From Campylobacteraceae bacterium (GTDB lineage: Bacteria; Campylobacterota; Campylobacteria; Campylobacterales; Sulfurovaceae): a stretch of 10,535 bases of DNA. Below are positions 6,363 through 10,535 of this stretch, one piece after another (the stretch's first letter is position 1; each line of letters starts with the position of its first letter). The position numbers and the translations under genes are program-made. The notes beneath the pieces are model-generated. The model worked only from the letters and a program-made list of their open reading frames with translations. It did not search any database and was not told the DNA's origin. The stretch is from NCBI GenBank assembly GCA_026982175.1, contig JALSHP010000340.1:1-10535 (forward strand), given 5' to 3'.

Positions 6363-7802
6363 ATGTTTAAACTACAACGGTGCAATAAATTGACACCCTA
6401 CCTTATTGCTGTTATTTTTACGACAACACTTCAAGGAGAAAGCTTAGATGAAGCCTTAGAAGGCTTTGATGATGCACCTACAAAGATTGTTAACGAGCCA
6501 AAAGTAGAAGTAAGTGCTGATGACATTATGGATGGGTTTGATGATGAGGTTTCCTCCTCATCCTCAACAAAAAAAGAGAGAGCCAAAGAAGAGGCAAAAG
6601 TAAAAGTTAAAGAGAAACGTGAAACGTTTGCAGAAGCTCTTGCTGGGTTTACAGGAAAACTTACAGAGCAGACAACATTCTCTTATGGAGGCGATGCCCC
6701 ACATGACAACTTCTCTTCGCTTAAGAGTTCACTTCTTTTAGACTATGAACATAAATTTGACAATGGTTTTAAAGTGAAAACCAATGCCAAGGCTTATTAT
6801 GATGCGATTTATAGTTTACGTGGACGTAATAAATACAGTAACGATGAGTTGAAAGAGTTGGAGAGTGAAGTACGGCTTTTTGATGCCTATGTTGAGGGTT
6901 CGTTGAGTGATAATTTAGATATGAAATTGGGTCGCCAAGTGGTGGTCTGGGGACGGAGTGACACCATTCGTATTACCGATGTACTCAATCCTCTGGACAA
7001 TCGTCGCCCAGGGATGGTGGACATTGAAGATTTACGACTGCCTGTGGGCATGGCAAAGTTTGACTACTTTGTAGGAGATTGGCGAATTACCCCCATTGCT
7101 GTGGTGGAACAACAGTTTTCACTTAATCCACCAGCAGGGTCTGCTTTGAACCCTTCGGTCAATAGCCTACCTAAAGATGAAACTTACCATGAAGTGCTAC
7201 CTGCCTTAAGCATTGGTGGGGAGTTTTCAGGGTTTGATGTGAACCTCTATGCAGCTTCTGTGCGTGATGATGCAGGATACTTTGGGAATGGAAAGTTACA
7301 ACATGACAAAGTGACAATGTTGGGAACGGCGTTAAATGTTCTTCAAGGTTCATGGTTACTCAAAGGGGAGTTGGCTCATTTTGATGGCTTAAAATATAGC
7401 ACAACAGGGCAAAAAGAGTTTAAACGAACCGATGCCCTTGTAGGGGTAGAATATAATGGCGTAGCAGATACTTTAATCTCGTATGATGTTTCATTACGAC
7501 AAATTCATGATTATGATGCACAGTTAAAAGAGCTTCCTTTAGCCGTAGAAGAAGATACCTATCAGCACGCATTTCGTGTAAGTTCAGACTTTATGAATGC
7601 AACACTTAAAGCCAATTATCTCATTTCGCTTTTTGGAAAAAGTTTAGATAAAGGTGGATTTCAACGTGCATGGGTGAAGTATGATATTATGGATGGGGTC
7701 TATGCCAATCTAGGCGTGGTGGATTACATTGGGGGAACACGACGTTTTGATGCTGTTGCCAATAATGATATGGCTTTTATGGATGTAACTTATAGTTTTT
7801 AG
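6363..7802 (+). CDS. DUF1302-type outer-membrane beta-barrel protein with acidic N-terminal tail
   Basis: This is a predicted outer-membrane protein of 479 residues with no established function. The barrel begins near residue 96 and ends in MAFMDVTYSF, with the terminal Phe expected for BAM insertion. The DUF1302 signature LGRQVVVWGRSD (189-200) is followed by NPLD (209-212). Between the signal peptide and the barrel is an unusual periplasmic tail. It has two strong motifs, EALEGFDDA (30-38) and DDIMDGFDDE (53-62), and a weaker third, EALAGFTGK (91-99). A Ser run and a Lys/Glu-rich stretch (about 64-88) separate the second and third motifs. The signal peptide is short and odd: residues 6-13 (RCNKLTPY) are encoded by a 23-bp dispersed-repeat copy. 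AAGG at 6351-6354 supports the start, and no other nearby in-frame ATG exists. I infer that it is the outer-membrane exit or entry point of the RND/LolA-like system. Confidence 0.87.
   Translation: MFKLQRCNKLTPYLIAVIFTTTLQGESLDEALEGFDDAPTKIVNEPKVEVSADDIMDGFDDEVSSSSSTKKERAKEEAKVKVKEKRETFAEALAGFTGKLTEQTTFSYGGDAPHDNFSSLKSSLLLDYEHKFDNGFKVKTNAKAYYDAIYSLRGRNKYSNDELKELESEVRLFDAYVEGSLSDNLDMKLGRQVVVWGRSDTIRITDVLNPLDNRRPGMVDIEDLRLPVGMAKFDYFVGDWRITPIAVVEQQFSLNPPAGSALNPSVNSLPKDETYHEVLPALSIGGEFSGFDVNLYAASVRDDAGYFGNGKLQHDKVTMLGTALNVLQGSWLLKGELAHFDGLKYSTTGQKEFKRTDALVGVEYNGVADTLISYDVSLRQIHDYDAQLKELPLAVEEDTYQHAFRVSSDFMNATLKANYLISLFGKSLDKGGFQRAWVKYDIMDGVYANLGVVDYIGGTRRFDAVANNDMAFMDVTYSF
6379..6401 (+). repeat. 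Exact 23-bp copy of the palindromic repeat arm inside a coding region
   Basis: These 23 bases are identical to 5477-5499. The match extends to 26 of 27 if the upstream CAA plus one mismatched base are included (5473-5499 against 6375-6401). The copy is read in frame as residues 6-13 of the DUF1302 protein and ends exactly on a codon boundary. It can form the GGTGCAAT/ATTGaCACC hairpin just after the start codon. Confidence 0.9.
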
Positions 7803-7836
7803 GTGTAAATTGTTATCATATTAAAAAAGGGAAACG

Positions 7837-8268
7837 ATGATAAAAAAACTACTTCTAACAGCAACACTGCTTTTACTTTTGGGATGTGAAACAGGGGTTA
7901 AAAACCAAAGAACAAGTGGTGACGATGGTATCTCTTCTGGAATTGTAGATAGAGGTTCGGTGGGAACAACACATTATGCGAGTAGCACAGAAAAGAGTCA
8001 TAACTCAACGGTACATAAAATCTTCTCAACTTCAGCCCAACCAGGCTTTTATTTGCAGATGGCTCTTTTTGAGAAGTACCGACCGACCAAAGCCTTTTTA
8101 AAGCCTTTGGATAACTCACGATTTAACTACATTGTCTTAAATAAATATAACAAAGATTATGTTTTAATTGGGGCGTATAAATCTTATAATGAAGCAAAAA
8201 AACAGATAGCTTCGGTGAAATCTGCTTTGGGAAAACAGACATTTGTGGTGCAAGTGCTACGACCATAA
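7837..8268 (+). CDS. Small SPOR-domain-like lipoprotein
   Basis: This is a predicted lipoprotein of 143 residues. The signal peptide ends in the lipobox LLLGC, so Cys17 would be lipidated. A polar, Ser/Thr/Gly-rich linker (about 18-66) leads to a C-terminal domain (about 68-143). That domain has the two-repeat pattern of SPOR domains: GFYLQMALFEK, then YVLIGAYKSYNEAKKQ, then a closing strand TFVVQVLRP. SPOR domains bind denuded glycan strands of peptidoglycan, usually at division sites; binding here is inferred from pattern only. It starts 34 bp after the DUF1302 gene with AAGGGA at 7827-7832, so it is probably the last gene of that operon. Its Asn/Tyr-rich domain is a weak match, so another small periplasmic fold remains possible. 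No gene symbol can be given. Confidence 0.72.
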   Translation: MIKKLLLTATLLLLLGCETGVKNQRTSGDDGISSGIVDRGSVGTTHYASSTEKSHNSTVHKIFSTSAQPGFYLQMALFEKYRPTKAFLKPLDNSRFNYIVLNKYNKDYVLIGAYKSYNEAKKQIASVKSALGKQTFVVQVLRP

Positions 8269-8276
8269 AAGTTTGT

Positions 8277-8282
8277 TATAAT
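8277..8282 (+). promoter_or_regulatory. Candidate promoter (-10) for rimO
   Basis: TATAAT sits in GTTTGTTATAATTCC, 9 bp after the stop codon of the SPOR-like gene and 26 bp before the rimO GTG codon. Transcription would start near 8289, leaving a short leader that contains the GGAG site at 8298-8301. No convincing -35 is visible. This separates rimO from the envelope operon. Confidence 0.6.
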
Positions 8283-8308
8283 TCCAAAAAATCTTTTGGA
8301 GTTTCACC

Positions 8309-9625
8309 GTGTCACAAAAAAAATTACATCTTGTAAGCCTTGGCTGTACTAAAAACCTTGTCGATTCAGAGGTCATGTTAGGACGGCTTAGAGAGTATGA
8401 AATCTCTGACGATGCTGAGGCATCTGATGTGATTATTGTCAACACTTGTGGCTTTATTGATGCGGCTAAAGAGGAGAGCATCAATACCATTTTAAATCTT
8501 CATGAAGTGCGTAAAAAAGATTCTCTTTTAGTTGTTTCTGGTTGTTTAACAGAGCGTTATCAAGAAGAACTCCAACGTGACTTACCTGAAGTGGACATCT
8601 TTACAGGGGTAGGGGACTACGAAAAAATAGACAAGATGATAGCTGAAAAAAGAGGGGTATTTTCTCCCTCTGTCTATTTGGCAAATGAAAATTCTGACCG
8701 AGTCATTACAGGCTCAAACACTCACGCTTACATCAAAATAGCAGAGGGTTGTAACCAAACTTGCTCTTTTTGTGCCATTCCATCGTTTAAAGGAAAACTC
8801 CTCTCTCGTACCTTAGCATCTATTGAAAAAGAGGTCAAAGCTTTGGTGGCAAAAGGTTTTTATGAGTTCTCTTTCATCTCTCAAGACTCTTCAAGTTTTG
8901 GACGTGATTTAAAGCTCAAAGATGGGCTTAGAGATTTGGTAAAAGCTGTGGAGCAGATTGAGGGGGTTAAAGTGGCGAGAATACTCTACCTTTACCCAAG
9001 TACCACGACCTTTGAACTCATTGATACCATTGCTGATTCTGCCGTTTTTGAGACTTATTATGATATGCCCATTCAACAGATAGACGATGGGGTTTTAAAG
9101 CTAATGCGTCGTGGATTTGGTGAGAAGAAGACCATTGAACTTTTAGAACATATGAAATCTAAAAAAGATGCCTTCATTAGAACCTCCATCATTGCAGGAC
9201 ACCCAGGGGAGAGCGAAGAGGCGTTTGAGCGTGTCTGTGATTTTATGCGTGAGTTTAAGTTCGACAGATTTAATGTTTTCTTCTACTCCAACGAAGAGAC
9301 AACTCCTGCGTTTACAATGAAGCCAGTACCTGAAGAGGTGATTGAAGAGCGTATTGAGGTGCTAGAAGCCATTGCTAATGAAACTACAGAAATCTCTCTT
9401 AAAAAGATGATAGGGAAAAATATTCGTGTTATTCTTGATGGAGAGAGTGAAGAACATGAGTACATTCTTTCAGCCCGTCCAACACTGTGGGCAAAAGACA
9501 TTGACGGTGACATTCTCATTAACGACACTTCTGATTTAGAGCTTGTTTATGGGGCATTGTATGAGGTGAAGATTACAGACTTTACGGGAGAGAAGTTGCT
9601 TGGAACACTTGTTAAGGCACTTTAG
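8309..9625 (+). CDS. rimO: Ribosomal protein S12 methylthiotransferase RimO
   Basis: This is a radical-SAM enzyme that adds a methylthio group to a conserved aspartate of ribosomal protein S12, using two [4Fe-4S] clusters. It has 438 residues, normal for the family. The N-terminal UPF0004/MTTase domain opens with KLHLVSLGCTKNLVDSE and supplies Cys13, Cys47 and Cys79. The radical-SAM CxxxCxxC is GCNQTCSFC, Cys148, Cys152 and Cys155. IAGHPGE at 295-301 and YDMPIQQIDD at 251-260 are core motifs, and a TRAM domain fills the C-terminus from about 365. LGCTKNLVDSE and the overall length favour RimO over the tRNA enzyme MiaB. Translation starts at GTG, supported by GGAG at 8298-8301 with 7-nt spacing. 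The gene appears intact. It probably neighboured tilS directly before the toxin-antitoxin cassette arrived. Confidence 0.97.
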   Translation: MSQKKLHLVSLGCTKNLVDSEVMLGRLREYEISDDAEASDVIIVNTCGFIDAAKEESINTILNLHEVRKKDSLLVVSGCLTERYQEELQRDLPEVDIFTGVGDYEKIDKMIAEKRGVFSPSVYLANENSDRVITGSNTHAYIKIAEGCNQTCSFCAIPSFKGKLLSRTLASIEKEVKALVAKGFYEFSFISQDSSSFGRDLKLKDGLRDLVKAVEQIEGVKVARILYLYPSTTTFELIDTIADSAVFETYYDMPIQQIDDGVLKLMRRGFGEKKTIELLEHMKSKKDAFIRTSIIAGHPGESEEAFERVCDFMREFKFDRFNVFFYSNEETTPAFTMKPVPEEVIEERIEVLEAIANETTEISLKKMIGKNIRVILDGESEEHEYILSARPTLWAKDIDGDILINDTSDLELVYGALYEVKITDFTGEKLLGTLVKAL

Positions 9626-9658
9626 ATAAGGTGGTATATTTCTCTTTTTAATCTTCTG

Positions 9659-9667
9659 TGCTATAAT
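9659..9667 (+). promoter_or_regulatory. Extended -10 promoter of the antitoxin gene
   Basis: TGCTATAAT is a perfect extended -10 (TGnTATAAT), 24 bp before the antitoxin start codon. The T-rich TCTCTTTTTA at 9641-9650 lies in the -35 area. AGGAG at 9681-9685 is the ribosome site with 6-nt spacing. The promoter may now also drive tilS, since nothing in between looks like a terminator. Confidence 0.65.
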
Positions 9668-9691
9668 GGTAAAAACTAAAAGGAGTAAGCG

Positions 9692-9919
9692 ATGACCATT
9701 ACGATTAATGTTAAAGAGAGTGCTTACGACAAGATTATCTATTTTTTATCTCATTTTAAAGATGATGTGGTGATTTTAAATAGAGAAGAAGTACAAATAA
9801 AAGCTAAAAAGAGTAATGATGACTATTTCTTTAATAGCTTAAGAAAAAGAGCGTTAAAAGTAGATAAAAATATTAATATAGATGATATGATGAATGAGAT
9901 GAACAATGGTTTATCTTGA
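9692..9919 (+). CDS. Probable type II antitoxin, partner of the broken PIN toxin
   Basis: This is a 75-residue protein with a beta-strand-rich N-terminus (MTITINVKESAYDKIIYFLS, 1-20), a middle strand (DDVVILNREEVQIK, 24-37) and a charged C-terminal helix region (NSLRKRALKVDKN, 48-60, then IDDMMNEMNN). Small proteins with this opening and layout commonly lie directly upstream of PIN-domain (VapC-like) toxins in this phylum. Here the toxin start codon at 9906 overlaps the last codons, the usual translational coupling. The family assignment rests mainly on that context, and I do not recognise a precise named antitoxin family. Because the toxin is destroyed, this gene is an orphan. It could be drifting, or it could be kept to neutralise a related toxin elsewhere. 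Its own reading frame, promoter and ribosome site are all intact. Confidence 0.75.
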   Translation: MTITINVKESAYDKIIYFLSHFKDDVVILNREEVQIKAKKSNDDYFFNSLRKRALKVDKNINIDDMMNEMNNGLS

Positions 9920-10017
9920 TACAAATGTTTTAATTTATGCGACGTAAGTTACTAACTTACGATAGCGACTTTAAAAAACTTCAAAAATATACCACTATGG
10001 AAATAGAAATTTTATAA
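9906..10017 (+). pseudogene. Remnant of a PIN-domain (VapC-like) toxin with internal deletion
   Basis: PIN toxins are Mg-dependent RNases of about 130 residues. The reading frame from the ATG at 9906 gives MVYLDTNVLIYAT and then a TAA stop at 9945. MVYLDTNVLIYA is the canonical PIN N-terminus with its first catalytic Asp. A typical PIN C-terminus follows in another frame: LTYDSDFKKLQKY and on to MEIEIL with a stop at 10015-10017. About 100 central residues, with the conserved Glu and Asp of the active site, are missing. The two halves are also out of frame with each other. The junction is occupied by a 19-bp palindrome (9943-9961) that provides the stop codon. The toxin is therefore certainly inactive. 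The first half still overlaps the antitoxin gene, as expected of a toxin-antitoxin pair. Confidence 0.82.
9943..9961. repeat. Perfect palindrome (9-bp arms, central C) at the toxin deletion junction
   Basis: CGTAAGTTA (9943-9951) and TAACTTACG (9953-9961) are exact inverted copies around a single C. The TAA that truncates the toxin frame (9945-9947) is part of the left arm. The right arm can be read as the native-looking LTYD of the PIN C-terminus. No second copy exists in this window. Its exact position at the break suggests either an inserted repeat element or a scar of template-directed repair. Confidence 0.85.
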
Positions 10018-10019
10018 AT

Positions 10020-10535
10020 ATGAATCAAACTTCTAAATCTTTATTATTTCAAGAAAATTCATTAACTTTTGAAATACTTACTCTTTTGCACTCTAAACAA
10101 AATCTTTTAGCCTTTTCAGCAGGAGTAGATTCTTCTGCTCTTTTTTTTCTTCTGCTTGAACATAAGATTAAATTTGACATAGCTTTGGTGAACTATGGTT
10201 TACGGAAACAGAGTGAAGAGGAAGAGGCGTATGCTTTGGCTTTGGGAAAAGAGTATGACTTAAAAGTCTATGTTAAAAAAGCACCACACTTTGAAAATAA
10301 TTTTGAGAAAAATGCTCGTGATTTTCGTTATGCTTTTTTTGATGAACTCATGCTTGAAGAGGGCTATGATAATCTGCTTACAGCACACCAGCTCAATGAC
10401 CAACTAGAGTGGTTTTTAATGCGATTAACTAAGGGTGCAGGGGTTTCGGAGCTTATGGGCTTAGAGGCTTACTCTAGGCGTAAAGCTTATGGTCTAGTGC
10501 GTCCTTTGTTGGCGTATAGTAAAGAGGAGTTGTTA
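10020..10535 (+). CDS. tilS: tRNA(Ile)-lysidine synthase, N-terminal part, cut by the window edge
   Basis: This enzyme converts the wobble cytidine of the CAU-anticodon isoleucine tRNA to lysidine, using ATP and lysine; it is normally essential. The first 172 residues are in the window, open to the edge. The N-type ATP pyrophosphatase loop reads SAGVDSS (33-39), a variant of the usual SGGxDS. NYGLRKQSEEEE (58-69) corresponds to the VNHGLR-type motif. HQLNDQLEWFLMRLTKGAG (123-141) matches the family's HHLDDQxEtxLxRLxRGsG signature. RPLL (161-164) is also conserved. The ATG at 10020 is 2 bp after the toxin-remnant stop. Its ribosome site is poor, with only GGAAA at 9999-10003, about 16 nt away. 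In-frame stops at 9963 and 9972 rule out a much longer N-terminus. Expression may now depend on the antitoxin promoter or on coupling. Confidence 0.95.
   Translation, partial: MNQTSKSLLFQENSLTFEILTLLHSKQNLLAFSAGVDSSALFFLLLEHKIKFDIALVNYGLRKQSEEEEAYALALGKEYDLKVYVKKAPHFENNFEKNARDFRYAFFDELMLEEGYDNLLTAHQLNDQLEWFLMRLTKGAGVSELMGLEAYSRRKAYGLVRPLLAYSKEELL

Noticed and set aside
5477..6401. CRISPR-like or site-specific recombination pair from the two identical 23-bp copies
   Set aside because: There are only two copies, about 900 bp apart, in the same orientation, with no regular spacing and no recombinase or cas gene nearby.
10020..10535. tilS as a damaged gene because the ATP loop reads SAGVDS rather than SGGxDS
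   Set aside because: All other motifs are intact and the frame is open. An Ala at this position is a tolerated variant that I recall in Campylobacterota TilS, so it does not indicate loss of function.

Overview
The window is a piece of an AT-rich bacterial chromosome with every gene on the + strand. It most likely comes from a free-living member of the Campylobacterota (Sulfurimonas/Sulfurovum-like). This rests on the codon style, TATAAT -10 boxes without clear -35 boxes, a TilS with an SAGVDS loop, and a rimO-tilS neighbourhood that I recall from Campylobacter. The genus cannot be settled from the sequence alone.

Layout. The left edge (1-446) is the C-terminal half of endonuclease IV (nfo). 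Positions 468-8268 hold six tightly packed envelope genes: a lipoprotein alpha/beta hydrolase, a FadL-family outer-membrane channel, a 12-TM RND/MMPL exporter, a LolA-like periplasmic protein, a DUF1302-type outer-membrane beta-barrel, and a small SPOR-domain lipoprotein. Together they contain a part for each envelope layer: inner-membrane pump, periplasmic carrier, two barrels, and two lipoproteins. This looks like a trans-envelope route for a hydrophobic substrate, coupled to an ester-cleaving enzyme. The substrate is unknown. Positions 8309-9625 encode RimO. Positions 9692-10017 hold a small antitoxin-like gene followed by the wreck of a PIN-domain toxin. The right edge (10020-10535) is the start of tilS.

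Points of most interest. (1) A palindromic repeat lies between the RND and LolA-like genes. A 23-bp exact copy of its left arm is built into the signal-peptide coding region of the DUF1302 gene about 900 bp downstream. (2) The RND periplasmic domain and the N-terminal tail of the DUF1302 barrel share a short acidic motif, DGF(D/E)D, which could be a docking motif. (3) The PIN toxin has lost its middle, and a perfect 9-bp-arm palindrome sits exactly at the junction and supplies the premature stop codon.

No gene-free stretch is longer than 300 bases. The longest intergenic gaps are about 99 bp (5462-5560, filled mostly by the repeat), 83 bp (2979-3061, promoter candidate) and 66 bp (9626-9691, promoter).
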